From JBCCGI01 sp039029355 (GTDB lineage Bacteria; Planctomycetota; UBA1135; GCA-002686595): 64,000 nt of DNA. The stretch is from NCBI GenBank assembly GCA_039029355.1, contig JBCCGI010000011.1:1-64000 (forward strand), written 5' to 3'. Positions 8,956 to 19,899 of this stretch are shown here, in pieces. The notes beneath the pieces are model-generated. The model searched no databases and was not told where the DNA came from. It worked only from the letters and a program-made list of their open reading frames with translations. Both the position numbers and the translations under genes were made by a program. Every line of letters starts with the position of its first letter. The first letter of the stretch is position 1.

Positions 8956-10101
8956 ATGCGCGAGCGAATCGAAGGCATCGACGTGCTGCGCGGGCTCGCG
9001 ATGGTGGTGATGGCGCTCGACCACACGCGCGACTACTTCGGCGATCTGCGCCTCGACCCGCACGACGTCGGGTCGGCGTCTCCGGCGCTCTTCTTCACGC
9101 GCTGGATCACGCACTTCTGCGCGCCGGTCTTCGTCTTCCTGGCGGGCGTGAGCGCCTACCTGCGCGGCCGGCGCGCCGACTCGCCGGGCGAGCATTCGCG
9201 CTTCCTGCTGAAGCGCGGCCTTTGGCTGATCGCGCTCGAGTTCGTGGTCGTCGGGCTCGCGTGGCAGCTCACGCTGACGAGCGGCCGCTGGTTCCTGCAG
9301 GTGATCGCGGCCATCGGCGTGGGCTTCGTCGCGCTTGCGGGCCTGTCGCGGTTGCCGGCGCTCGGGGCGCTGCTGGTCGGCGCGGCGGTCGTGGGCGGGC
9401 ACAACCAGCTCGACGGGGTCGCGCTCTCCCCCGAGACCCCGCACGGGTGGCTGTGGCATCTGCTGCACGTGCAGGGCGTGCTGCCGCTGCCCGGCGAGCA
9501 GGTGGTCTGGGTGATGTACCCGCTCCTGCCCTGGGTGGGGGTGATGGCGCTCGGCTACGGGGCGGGAGCGGCGGCCCTGCTGCCCCGCGCGCGGCGGCGG
9601 CGAGCGACCCTGGGGGCGGGATTGGCGCTTACGCTGCTGTTCCTCGCGCTGCGGGCGGGCAACCTCTACGGCGACCCGCTGCCGTGGGAGGCGCAGGACG
9701 GCGCGGTGCGCACCGTCGCGTCGTTCCTCAACTGCCAGAAGTACCCGCCGTCGCTGCTGTTTGTCGCGATGACGCTCGGGCCGGCGTTGGTGCTGCTCGC
9801 GTTGCTCGACCGCGAGCCGGGCCGGCTGCTCGGGTCGCTTCGGACCTTCGGGCGCGTGCCGCTCTTCTACTACCTGCTCCACCTCTTCTTCCTCTCGGTG
9901 GGCTCGCTCGTCTACTACCGGCTGCGCTCGGGCGAGTGGTTCCGCACGCTGACCGACTTTCCGTTTCCCGCGGACTATGGGAACGGGCTGGGGGCGGTCT
10001 ATCTCGTCTGGGCGGTGCTCGTGCTCGCGCTCTACCCGCTGTGCCGCTGGTTCGCGGGTGTGAAGCGCAGGAGCACGGCGAGCTGGCTGAGCTACCTGTA
10101 G
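8956..10101 (+). CDS. DUF1624/HGSNAT-type multi-pass membrane protein
   Basis: 381 residues, ATG at 8956, 16 bases after the amidase gene. It opens with 'GIDVLRGLAMVVMALDHTRD', the signature of the heparan-alpha-glucosaminide N-acetyltransferase catalytic/DUF1624 family, followed by 'CAPVFVFLAGVSAYL' and about nine more hydrophobic helices. The family includes enzymes that move acetyl groups across membranes using a conserved His; H23 of the 'LDHTRD' segment is the candidate here. Position after a cell-wall amidase suggests, but does not prove, an amino-sugar substrate. Confidence 0.8.
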   Translation: MRERIEGIDVLRGLAMVVMALDHTRDYFGDLRLDPHDVGSASPALFFTRWITHFCAPVFVFLAGVSAYLRGRRADSPGEHSRFLLKRGLWLIALEFVVVGLAWQLTLTSGRWFLQVIAAIGVGFVALAGLSRLPALGALLVGAAVVGGHNQLDGVALSPETPHGWLWHLLHVQGVLPLPGEQVVWVMYPLLPWVGVMALGYGAGAAALLPRARRRRATLGAGLALTLLFLALRAGNLYGDPLPWEAQDGAVRTVASFLNCQKYPPSLLFVAMTLGPALVLLALLDREPGRLLGSLRTFGRVPLFYYLLHLFFLSVGSLVYYRLRSGEWFRTLTDFPFPADYGNGLGAVYLVWAVLVLALYPLCRWFAGVKRRSTASWLSYL

Positions 10102-10108
10102 AGGGTGC

Positions 10109-11014
10109 TCAGCCGTCGCCGAGCGCGCGGCGCAGCACGCCGCCGCATCGTTCCAGCCGCTCCTCGGCCGCGTCGCGGTCGACGGCGTGGGCGTGCATCA
10201 CGCAGGCGGTCTTGACCCGCCCGCCCGCGGCCGCGAGCAGCGTGTGGGCGGCCTCGCGCTCGAGGCCGGTCAGCCGCTGCACCAGCGTCGTGCCGCGCTG
10301 GATCAGCTTGGCGTTCGCGAGCGCGTTGACGTCGACCATCAGGTTGCCGTGCACCTTCCCGAGGCGCACCATCGCCAGCGTCGAGATGCGGTTCAGCACG
10401 AGCTTCGTCGCGGTCCCGGCCTTCAGGCGCGTCGAGCCCGCGAGCACCTCGGGGCCGGTGACGACGCGGATCGAGACGTCGGCGGCATCCGGCACGTCGT
10501 CCTTCGACACGCAGGCGAAGAACACGGTCGCCGCGCCGCGCTCGGCCGCGCGGGCGAGCGCGGCGTGCACGTAGGGGGTCGTGCCGCCGGCGCTGATGCC
10601 GAGCACGACGTCGCGCTCGCCGACCTCGCGCTCGTCCATCGCACGGGAGCCGGCCCCGCGGTCGTCCTCGGCGCCCTCGACGGCGCGCGTCAGGGCCGCC
10701 TCTCCGCCTGCGATCACGCCCTGCACCAGCTCGGGCGGGGTCTGGAAGGTCGGCGGGCACTCCGAGGCGTCGAGCACCCCGAGCCGCCCGCTGGTGCCCG
10801 CGCCCACGTACAGGAGCCGGCCGCCGGCGGACAGGCGCTCGGCCACCAGGTCGACCGCCGCGCTGATCTCCGCCCGCGCCGTGGCCACCGCCGCCGCGAT
10901 GCGGGCGTCTTCGGCCTGAAACACGTCGAAGGCCGCTTCGGTCGACAGCCTGTCGAGCTCGGCCGAGGCGGAGTTGGGTCGCTCGGTGGGGAGGTGGTCG
11001 CGCGGACCGCTCAT
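10109..11014 (-). CDS. murQ: N-acetylmuramic acid 6-phosphate etherase
   Basis: 301 residues, ATG at 11014. MurQ cleaves the lactyl ether of MurNAc-6-phosphate to GlcNAc-6-phosphate and D-lactate during cell-wall recycling. The SIS domain is clear: 'LLYVGAGTSGRLGVLDASEC', 'PPTFQTPPELVQGVIAGG', then 'VEGAEDD' and 'GISAGGTTPYV'. The two Glu residues expected to be catalytic are in 'ASECPPTF' and 'EGAEDD'. Length fits the family (about 300). It lies 31 bases after the SDR gene on the same strand, with no evident functional link. Confidence 0.93.
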   Translation of the reverse strand: MSGPRDHLPTERPNSASAELDRLSTEAAFDVFQAEDARIAAAVATARAEISAAVDLVAERLSAGGRLLYVGAGTSGRLGVLDASECPPTFQTPPELVQGVIAGGEAALTRAVEGAEDDRGAGSRAMDEREVGERDVVLGISAGGTTPYVHAALARAAERGAATVFFACVSKDDVPDAADVSIRVVTGPEVLAGSTRLKAGTATKLVLNRISTLAMVRLGKVHGNLMVDVNALANAKLIQRGTTLVQRLTGLEREAAHTLLAAAGGRVKTACVMHAHAVDRDAAEERLERCGGVLRRALGDG

Positions 11015-11045
11015 CGGTTCCTGCGTGGCCGTCGGGCGCGGCGGG

Positions 11046-11933
11046 CTAGGCCCCGCCGCGCGCGTCCTTGGTGCCCTCTGCGTCGGGCGCCGCCGCGGGC
11101 TTGCGCGTCGTGCGCTTGCCCTGCTCCCACCACGAGCGCGCCAGGGTCGAACCGCCGTCGACCACCAGGCACTCGCCGGTCATCCACGACGAGGCGGGGG
11201 AGAGCTGGTACAGGCAATGCCCCGCGACCTCCGCCGCCGTCCCGAAGCGCCCGAGCGGCACGTGCCGCCGCAGCCGCTCCTCGATCTCGTCGTCGGGCCA
11301 CAGGTTCTGCTGCGCGCCCTCGGAGAAGAACGGCCCCGGCGCGATCGCGTTGATGCGCAGCCCGTGCCGCGCCCACTCCGCGGCCAGCGTCTTGGTCAGC
11401 GCCAACACGCCGGCCTTCGCGCTCGCCGAGTGCGCGACGCCCGGCATGCCGGTCCACGCGTACGTGGCGACGATGTTCAACATCTGCCCGCCGCCGGCGG
11501 CGATCATCTCCTTGCCGAACTCGCGGCTGCAGTAGAACGTCCCGTCGAGCACGATACCCAGCACCGCGCGCCAGGCGTTGGCGGACAGGCGCTCGGTGGG
11601 GCACACGAAGTTGCCCGCGGCGTTGTTGATCAGCACGTCGACCTTGCCGGAGCGCTCCATCACCTCGTCCTTGGCGCGCCGCACGAGGTCGGGCTCGCGT
11701 ACGTCGACGGCGACCGCGTAGGCCTTCCAGCCCTTGGCCTCGGCCTCGGCGAGGATCCCGGAGTGGTTCTCGGGGCTGCGCGAGAGTACAGCCACCTCGG
11801 CTCCCAAGGCGCAGAGCCCGCGGCTCAGCTCCAAGCCGAGCCCCGTCCCGCCGCCGGTGACGACGGCGACCTGGTCGCGGAAGGTGTCCTCGGGAAGCCA
11901 GCGTGCGGACTCGGGCAGCTCGTTCGCGGTCAT
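11046..11933 (-). CDS. SDR oxidoreductase, 2,4-dienoyl-CoA reductase-like
   Basis: 295 residues, ATG at 11933. Rossmann nucleotide-binding motif 'VTGGGTGLGLELS', then 'NNAAGNF' and 'SASAKAGVLALTKTLAAEW'. The usual SDR YxxxK pair is replaced by S-A-S-A-K-A, and together with the NNAAGNF block this is typical of the 2,4-dienoyl-CoA reductase (DECR) branch, which reduces polyunsaturated acyl-CoA intermediates in beta-oxidation. A 40-residue charged tail (Lys/Arg/Ala/Asp-rich) extends beyond the fold. Substrate is inferred from subfamily features only. Confidence 0.82.
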   Translation of the reverse strand: MTANELPESARWLPEDTFRDQVAVVTGGGTGLGLELSRGLCALGAEVAVLSRSPENHSGILAEAEAKGWKAYAVAVDVREPDLVRRAKDEVMERSGKVDVLINNAAGNFVCPTERLSANAWRAVLGIVLDGTFYCSREFGKEMIAAGGGQMLNIVATYAWTGMPGVAHSASAKAGVLALTKTLAAEWARHGLRINAIAPGPFFSEGAQQNLWPDDEIEERLRRHVPLGRFGTAAEVAGHCLYQLSPASSWMTGECLVVDGGSTLARSWWEQGKRTTRKPAAAPDAEGTKDARGGA

Positions 11934-12032
11934 GGGGAGGAGCGTCGCTCGAGCGCCGGCGCGACGCCAGCGAAACCGCCGGGAGCCGCGTCGCGCGCCG
12001 CTCCGGACGGAGGTTCCGGCCCGCGGCCCGCG

Positions 12033-12638
12033 CTACCGGGCCCGCGAGGCCGCGCGGAACTCGACGCGCACCGCTTCGGGGTAGCCGGGCGAGACACGCG
12101 CGCTCAGCCGCGGCAGCTCGCGCCGGATCTCGCCCTCCAGCGAGTCGAGCTCGTCGATGTCGAGCGGCAGGTAGACGTCGACCATCGTCCGCTCCTCGCC
12201 GAACAGGCCGGGCTCGGTGCGGCGGATGAAGTGCAGATCGGCCTCCTCGACCTCGAAGAGGTCGCCGACCAGATCGACCAGCCAGCCCGCGTCGCCGTCG
12301 AACTCGAAGGTCAGGCAGACCAGGTCGCTGGACACCTCGCTCCAGCTCGTCGGGCTCTCGCCGAAGCGGCGGATCTCGACGCTCTCCACCGGATTGTGCT
12401 CGACCGCGGCGACGCCCAGGGCCAAGGCGATCAGCGCGACGAAGGCCGCGATCGCCGTCGCGCAAAGGAACACCAGCACCGCCACCAGGCCGCACCCACC
12501 AAGGCAGCCGCGCTGCCCGCCCTCGGGCACCTGCGTCGCCCGCCCGGCCGCGCGGGCGAGCCCGAGCAGCAGGAACAGGAACGCTCCGAACAGGAGCAGC
12601 ACCAGCGCCGGAAACAGAAGGGAGGACGAAGAAGGCAT
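12033..12638 (-). CDS. Hypothetical membrane protein
   Basis: About 201 residues from ATG at 12638 (a GTG at 12668 would add 10). There are two hydrophobic segments, 'LLFPALVLLLFGAFLFLLLG' and one around 'LVAVLVFLCATAIAAFVALI', separated by a short basic loop with 'GCLGGCG'. A soluble acidic C-terminal domain of about 120 residues follows, rich in Glu/Asp. I do not recognise the family. It precedes no obvious partner; the divergent neighbour is the PaaZ-type dehydrogenase. Confidence 0.55.
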   Translation of the reverse strand: MPSSSSLLFPALVLLLFGAFLFLLLGLARAAGRATQVPEGGQRGCLGGCGLVAVLVFLCATAIAAFVALIALALGVAAVEHNPVESVEIRRFGESPTSWSEVSSDLVCLTFEFDGDAGWLVDLVGDLFEVEEADLHFIRRTEPGLFGEERTMVDVYLPLDIDELDSLEGEIRRELPRLSARVSPGYPEAVRVEFRAASRAR

Positions 12639-12796
12639 GGAGCCGACGAGCCGCAAGAGCGTCGCCACCTGCGCGCTGCCCTACGACCACCGCCGGGGCC
12701 CATTTTCCCACCGCGCGCCCGATCTGGCGACCGCCGGGGGCGATTGGGGCCCCGATTCGCGCTAGAGTGTTGGCCCATTTCCCGGAGAAACGCCCG

Positions 12797-14338
<1,542 letters not shown>

Positions 14339-14395
14339 GCAAAAGGGAAGGAGGCGAGTCCGCGTCACCCCGGCGCAGACCCGCCCCCTTCGAGG

Positions 14396-14427
14396 ATCCC
14401 GGGAACCTGGGCTACCGTCCCGGGGAT
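14396..14427. terminator. Hairpin between convergent genes
   Basis: ATCCCGGGA (14396-14404) pairs with TCCCGGGGAT (14418-14427) with one bulged base, in the space where the PaaZ-type gene and the HEAT-repeat gene converge. The right arm overlaps the last codons of the HEAT gene. A weak bidirectional terminator candidate. Confidence 0.3.
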
Positions 14428-15674
14428 GTCGGGGACTTGGTGGACGTCGCGCTATCGCCCGTCGTCCACTGGTCCCCGTGCTCTTGCCACCACGCCGTCC
14501 AGGCCTTGGTCGTGTTGCCCGGGCTGGCGCCGGTCAGGTTGGTCAGCGCGCGGCGGATCGCCGCACGCTCCGACGAGAGCTGCGACTGGCTCACCGCCAG
14601 CACGCGCACGTCGAGGACCGAGCCTTCCATCAGCGTGTTGATCACCGGGTCGGCGATCGCCGAGCCCTGCGCGACCTCGACGTCGTAGTCCTGCACGTAC
14701 GAGATCTGCCGCCCGACGAAGATGTTCGAGGCCGGCGGGTGGTAGCCGCCGCCGGACTGCGCAGCGGCGTTCACCGTGAGCAGGTGGTTGTACAGCGGCT
14801 CGACCGCGTGGGCGTAGCCCATCACGCCGAGGGCCTCGGACGCGTTCTTGCGGACCGCCGAGGAGCTCGAGCCCAGCGCGCGTAGCGCGGGCAGGATCAC
14901 CGCCGGCTCTTCGGCCGCGCGGAGCGCCAGGCTGGCCTCCTCGCGCACGTTGGCGGAGCCGTCGAGGATCGCGCGGTTCAGCATCGCCTTGACCTCGGCG
15001 CCCGGGAAGAGCCGGCGCAGCGCGTGCGCCGCGAGCTCGCGCCGGCGCACGCTGCTCTGGGTCAGCTCGCCGCGGAGGAGCGCCTGAAGGTCGACCGATT
15101 CGCGCAGCTCGCCGAGCCGCTCGATCGCGACCTCCTTTGCGGCCGGCTTGGCGTTGGCGACCGTGCGCAGGTAGGTGGTGAGCGCCTCCGCCGTCGGCGC
15201 CAGAGGCGGCAGCACCAGCGCCGGCTTCTCGCGCCGTAAAAGGGCGAGGGCTTCCTTCTGATCGGGCTGGTCGGCCAGCACCGGGTCGAGCTCCTTCAGC
15301 GCTTCCTTCGCGAGGCCTTGCTCGAACATCCAGCCCGCGAGCGCGACGCGGCGCGCCGGTTCCTTGGCGTCGACGCCGCGCGCGAGCTTCTTCGCCTGTG
15401 CGAGCACGTCGCGCTCGCGCAGACCGCGCTCGACGACGCCGGTCGGGAGCAGGGTCGTGTCCTTGCCGCTCCGGAACTCCCAGCCGGCTTCGGTCTCGCG
15501 CGCCTTGACGCGCAGGATGCGACCGTCCTTCAGGTGCAGCAGGTGCTTGAGGAAGCGCTCCTCGCGCTGTTCTTCGACCTGTGCCTCCGCGGAGGAAGGC
15601 GTCGGAGCCTGGGCCTGAACCGCGGGGGCGAGGAGGAGCGGGAGGAGCCAAGTCGCCTGCTTCATGCCATGCAT
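14412..15674 (-). CDS. Secreted HEAT-repeat protein
   Basis: 420 residues from ATG at 15674 (or ATG at 15665, three codons later); GGAAG lies just upstream. The N-terminus is a signal peptide, 'KQATWLLPLLLAPAVQAQA'. Residues about 40-75 contain 'LLHLKDGRILRVKARE', an SH3-like strand pattern often preceding such domains. The rest is alpha-helical, with HEAT-type repeats most evident in 'SVRRRELAAHALRRLFPG' and 'SSSAVRKNASEALGVMG'. No catalytic motif is visible. A scaffold or binding role in the periplasm is likely. The long overlapping frames on the same strand appear to be non-coding here, because signal peptide and repeats are both in this frame. Confidence 0.72.
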   Translation of the reverse strand: MHGMKQATWLLPLLLAPAVQAQAPTPSSAEAQVEEQREERFLKHLLHLKDGRILRVKARETEAGWEFRSGKDTTLLPTGVVERGLRERDVLAQAKKLARGVDAKEPARRVALAGWMFEQGLAKEALKELDPVLADQPDQKEALALLRREKPALVLPPLAPTAEALTTYLRTVANAKPAAKEVAIERLGELRESVDLQALLRGELTQSSVRRRELAAHALRRLFPGAEVKAMLNRAILDGSANVREEASLALRAAEEPAVILPALRALGSSSSAVRKNASEALGVMGYAHAVEPLYNHLLTVNAAAQSGGGYHPPASNIFVGRQISYVQDYDVEVAQGSAIADPVINTLMEGSVLDVRVLAVSQSQLSSERAAIRRALTNLTGASPGNTTKAWTAWWQEHGDQWTTGDSATSTKSPTSPGR

Positions 15675-18157
15675 AAGCGCTTCCGATCGCTGGGTTACTT
15701 TCGCTGGGACGCGAATCAAGGGCCGCGGTGGCCGACCGCCGCTCCACGGGAAGAGGGCGTTTCCTGCCAAGTATCGGCTCGTACGCGGCGGAGGGCGAGC
15801 CCTCCGTCCGGGCGAAAAAGAGCAAGAAACATGCCCCGAGGGAGCCGGGAACTCCCGTCCGCCGCCAGCGCAGGCCACGGCGCCGCAGCTCGCCGGCGAC
15901 CGGTGGCGGGCCGGTACACGAAACCCAGACCTCCCGCGGCCGCAGGCGGTCGAGGAGCCGCCCCAGGAGCGCTGTGTCGGAGCCGTGGTGGGGGAGCAGC
16001 AGGAGGTCCACCGGCCCCGTGGGCAGGCCGTGCTCCAGCATTCCGGCCAGGCCCTCGGCCTCGGCGTCGCCCAGCAGGACCGCCGTGGTGCCGGAAGCGC
16101 ACAGCACGACCCCGCGCGAGCCCTCGTTGCCGGGCAGGCTCGCACCTCTTACGAGCGAAACCGAAAGGTCGTCGCCCAGCGCGATGTGCAGAGCGCCGGG
16201 AGACGCGTCGAGGGGCGCCGGACCGTGCGCCAACCGCTCACCCCACTGTGCGGGGATCGCACCCCAGACGCGGCCGGGGGGATAGCGCTCCAGGACCCAC
16301 CCCAGGGCCCCGATGTGGTCGCGATGCTCGTGGGTCGCGACGATCCACGGGCGGCGCACCTCCCAGCGCGCGAGCAGTGGGCCCAGGGCTTCGGGCACGA
16401 GCCGCGGGCGGTCGCGCGACCCCGCATCGACGATCAAGGCCCCCAGCCCGGGGGCCCGCGCCAGGGCACAGGTCCCGTGCCCGACGTCGAGCAGGACCAC
16501 TTCCAACCCCGCGGGCGCCGGGGTCCAGGGCAGCCCCAGTACGCCCGCCGCCGCCAGAGCGAGGCGCGCGCCGCGCCCTGAGCGCCAGGCCCAGAGGCCG
16601 CCCCAGCAGGCCGCCGCGAGGAGCCACTGCGGACGCTCGGGCAGCGGCAGCGGCGTCCCCGGGAGGGTATCCGCGGCGCGCAGGAGGCCGATTAGCGCGT
16701 CCGCGGGGAGATCGACGAGCAAGGCGGGCGCATGGTGCGGCAGCGCGAGCCCGGCAACCAGGCCCCCCCAGGAGCAGCGCCAGCGGTACCAGCGTGAGCG
16801 GAGTCAGCAGCACACCGACCGGCGCCGCTTCGCCGAAGCTGCCGCCGACCAGCGGCAGGGTGGCTAGCGTCGCCGCCGCGGAGGCGACCAGCCCGCCCCG
16901 GCCGAGCCGTCGCAGGCGCAGGCCCAGCGCGCGACCCAGGCTCGCTAGGCCCCCACGCGGCGGCGCGAGGCCGTCGGCCCGGCCGTGGGGTGCCGGGGTT
17001 TCCCGATCGGAGCCCGTCGGCCGCGATGCGCGCGGCGCGAGGAGCAGCCCGAGCGTGGCGAGGTAGGAGAGCTGCACCGCCAGGCGGTTCGGCGCGTCGG
17101 GGGTTGCCAGCACCTCCAGGACGAAGGCCGCCGCCGCGAGGCTGAGCGCGTCGGCGCGCCGTCCACCGCCGAGCACGGTGGGGGCGAACAGCCCGAGCGC
17201 CAGCATCAGCGCCGCGCGGGCGACTGGCGGAGCGCCGCCCGCGAGCGGGATATAGAGGAGCAGCAGCCCGGCCCCCACGCCCGCGGCGAGCAGCGCCGTC
17301 CGCCCGCCGCCCGCAGGTCCGAAGCGGGTGGCCAGCCACGCTGCCAACGCCGCCAGGAGGCCGACGTGCAGGCCGCTGACCGCCAGCAGGTGCCGTGTCC
17401 CGGTGCGGGTGAACAGGTCGACCAGCTCCCGCCGCAGGGCGCTTCGATCGCCGATTAGGAGCGCCTCGCCCAAACCGATTCGAATTCCCTGTCCCAGCCG
17501 GGTCCGGCGCCCGTAAGTCCGGAGCCGCCGCGCGAGGAAACTGCGCAGTCTCTCGATGAATGGTCTTGCCTGGGCCGAGAGCTGACCGGAGAGGCTGCGC
17601 GCTCCCGCCGGCGGCTCTTTTTTTGCCCATTGGTCGGCGGCGACCGACGCCACGCCGCGGAAGCGCCCCTCGCGCCCCAGGGGGCCGGGCGCCGGCCCCG
17701 AGGGCCACGGCAGCGGCTGCACCCCCGGCAGCAGGGCGATCCAGGTACCGTCGGCGGGCGGCGCATCGAGCTCGAGCAGCACCCCCGGCGGCTCGCCCCG
17801 CGCCGGCTCGATCCAGCCGCGCGAGCCGTGGGCGTGCCAGCGGCCGACCAGCGGCCGGTCCGCCGGAAGCTCGGCCGTGATCGGGCTTCCGGGGGCCGCG
17901 GTGGGCAGCGTGGCGCGCACCGCGGCGGCGCGCAGCCCCGCGAGGGCGACGAGCACCCCGCACGCCGCCGGCAGCCGCCCCGCGCGCCGCCAGCGCCGTC
18001 CGCGCGCCGTGCAGCCCGTGATCGCGACGCCGGCGGCCCCCACGAGCGCCGCCCGCGCACCCAGGGAGCACCCCAGCCACGCGCCCAACGCCAACGCCAG
18101 CGCGACCGCCACGAGCGGCCGGGCGGGAGCGTCGCCTGCTTGCCGGGAAGGGCCCAT
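15675..18157 (-). pseudogene. comEC: comEC/rec2 competence protein, frame-disrupted
   Basis: ComEC is the inner-membrane channel that takes up single-stranded DNA. The N-terminal part starts at ATG 18157 with hydrophobic helices, an OB-like region and the competence domain ('TGTRHLLAVSGLHVGLLAAL', 'GGAPPVARAALMLALGLFAP', 'LAVQLSYLATLGLLLAP'). This frame loses its homology at a run of seven C (plus strand) at 16763-16769. Removing one base restores '..LLLGGLVAGLALPHH..' and continues into the C-terminal metallo-beta-lactamase domain ('LDVGHGTCALAR', 'ATHEHRDHIGAL', 'LLLPHHGSDTALL'). This is either a true +1 frameshift or a homopolymer sequencing error. The second frame has no stop until 14452, so the 3' end cannot be fixed; I end the feature at the start of the HEAT gene. 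As it stands no full-length ComEC is encoded. Confidence 0.75.
16763..16769 (-). other. Frameshift point in comEC (C7 homopolymer)
   Basis: Seven C on the plus strand (seven G in the gene sense). With six G the N- and C-terminal halves of ComEC join without loss of conserved residues. Confidence 0.75.
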
Positions 18158-18218
18158 CGTCCCCCGAGACCGAGCGCGCGAGAGACGGTTGCGCTTTCTT
18201 TCCGATTAGGATGACGAG

Positions 18219-18701
18219 GTGGAGCCGCACGCACTCTTTCCCGGAAGCTTCGATCCCCCGACGCTCGGTCACCTGGACCTGATCCGCCGCGCCGCCCGTC
18301 TCTTCGGGCGCGTCACGGTCGGGGTCGCCGACCACGCCTCGAAGAACGCCCTGCTCACGGTCGACGAGCGCCTGCAGCTCATCGAGGCCTGCACCGCCGA
18401 CCTCGACGGCGTGCGGGCGATCCGCGTGGGCGGGCTGGTCGTGAACGCCTGCGAGGAGCTCGGCGCGACGGCCATGGTGCGCGGCGTGCGCAACGGCACC
18501 GACCTCGACTACGAGTCCGAGATGGCGCGCACGAACCGCGCGCTCCTGACGCGGATCGACACGGTGCTGCTGGTGCCTGCGCCGGAGGTCTCCCACGTCA
18601 GCTCGACGCTCGTGCGCCAGATCGCGCGGCTTGGCGGCGACGTGACGAGTCTGGTCCCCGAGCCGGTCGCCGCGTTCCTTCGCGAGAGGTTCGGCTCCTA
18701 G
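18219..18701 (+). CDS. coaD: Phosphopantetheine adenylyltransferase
   Basis: 160 residues from GTG at 18219 with an AGGA ribosome site 9 bases upstream. CoaD transfers AMP to 4'-phosphopantetheine, the penultimate step of coenzyme A synthesis. Motifs: 'FPGSFDPPTLGHLDLI' carrying the nucleotide-binding T/H-x-G-H, 'MVRGVRNGTDLDYE' and 'SHVSSTLVRQIA'. Length matches the family. It starts a tight operon with the hydrolase (4-base gap), ridA and the SGNH hydrolase, and is divergent from comEC across 61 bases. Confidence 0.95.
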   Translation: MEPHALFPGSFDPPTLGHLDLIRRAARLFGRVTVGVADHASKNALLTVDERLQLIEACTADLDGVRAIRVGGLVVNACEELGATAMVRGVRNGTDLDYESEMARTNRALLTRIDTVLLVPAPEVSHVSSTLVRQIARLGGDVTSLVPEPVAAFLRERFGS

Positions 18702-18705
18702 CGGT

Positions 18706-19899
18706 TTGGCCCCCTCGCCGCTCGCCGACGCCTGGGCCCTGACGCTGCGCGGCCTCCTCGCCTGCGTCCTTGCGGCGGCCTCCACGGCGCAGGAGCCCTG
18801 GGAGCTCGGCCCCTGCAGCGTCGGCCGACGCCTGGACACCTTCGAGCACCCCGACTCCTCCAGCGTTACCGGCAACGTCTACGGCTCCATCTGGTATCCG
18901 GCCCACCGCGAGGGCCGCGACGCGCCGCCGCACCTCGCGGGCGGGCCCTACCCGCACGTGGTCTTCTTCCACGGGCATACCGCGCTCTCGGGCTCCTACT
19001 CGGCGCTGATTCGCCAGCTGGTCAGCTGGGGCTTTGTCGTCAGCGCGGTGGAGACCAACTCGGGGATCCGCGGCGAGCACTCGATGCACGGCGCCTTCGC
19101 GCGCGATCAGGAGCTCTTCATCGACTACATCGAGGCCCAGGCGCGCCGGCCGGGCAGCTTCTACCACGGGCTGATCGACGGCGGCGACCTGGGCGTGTTC
19201 GGGCACTCGCTCGGGGCCTCGGCGCTCTTTTTCTACCTGCCGCGCGAGCCGCGCGTGCGGGCCGCGCTCTCGCTGCAGCCGTACGTCGGGCCGAAGTACG
19301 GGGGCGTCGCCGGCGGCGTCGCCGGGGCGGCGGAGTACGCGGAGCGGCTGGTGGTGCTCTCGGGCACCGAGGACGAGGTCACGCACCCCGAGACCCAGAA
19401 CCGGCTGTGGTTCGAGGGCACTCCGTGCGCGTCGTGGCGGCTGTGGACGATCGTCGACGGGATGGGGCACCTCGGCCCGCTGGACTCGCCGCCGGCGCCG
19501 CAGAAGGGCAGCCTGCCCATGGACGAGCAGCTGCGCGTGCACCGGCTCTACGCGACGGCGTTGTTCCGCGCGACCCTGCGCGGCGAGGAGGAGCTCCTGG
19601 AGCGGCTGACCGCGCCCGCCGACGTCGGGGCCGGCTTCGAGCACCACGCCGCCGAGCGCGGCCCGGAGCTGTGCTTCCTGCTGATCGAGGGCGGCGCCCG
19701 GCCGCTCGCGCTCCCCGTCCGGCCGGGCGCCGGGCCGGCCGCGCCGCTGCCGCCGGGGGTCCGGCCGCACCTGGCGCGCCTCCACCTGAACGCGCACGGG
19801 CGCGCCCGTCGGGTGCAGCACCCAGCCGGGAGCTTGTCCTGGGAGCCCGCGGAGACGACCATCCCCGCTCCGAGCGGCGCCCACCCAAGGAGACCATGA
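18706..19899 (+). CDS. Secreted alpha/beta hydrolase
   Basis: 397 residues from TTG at 18706, 4 bases after coaD. It has a hydrophobic N-terminal signal ('GLLACVLAAASTAQ') and an alpha/beta-hydrolase core: oxyanion-hole strand 'HVVFFHGHTALSGSY', nucleophile elbow 'GHSLGAS', an Asp region 'LSGTEDEV' and the His in 'GMGHLG'. The pattern resembles dienelactone/cutinase-like and PET-hydrolase-like enzymes. The last 130 residues are Pro/Ala/Arg-rich and not part of the fold. Its stop overlaps the ridA start (ATGA). Substrate unknown. Confidence 0.75.
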   Translation: MAPSPLADAWALTLRGLLACVLAAASTAQEPWELGPCSVGRRLDTFEHPDSSSVTGNVYGSIWYPAHREGRDAPPHLAGGPYPHVVFFHGHTALSGSYSALIRQLVSWGFVVSAVETNSGIRGEHSMHGAFARDQELFIDYIEAQARRPGSFYHGLIDGGDLGVFGHSLGASALFFYLPREPRVRAALSLQPYVGPKYGGVAGGVAGAAEYAERLVVLSGTEDEVTHPETQNRLWFEGTPCASWRLWTIVDGMGHLGPLDSPPAPQKGSLPMDEQLRVHRLYATALFRATLRGEEELLERLTAPADVGAGFEHHAAERGPELCFLLIEGGARPLALPVRPGAGPAAPLPPGVRPHLARLHLNAHGRARRVQHPAGSLSWEPAETTIPAPSGAHPRRP

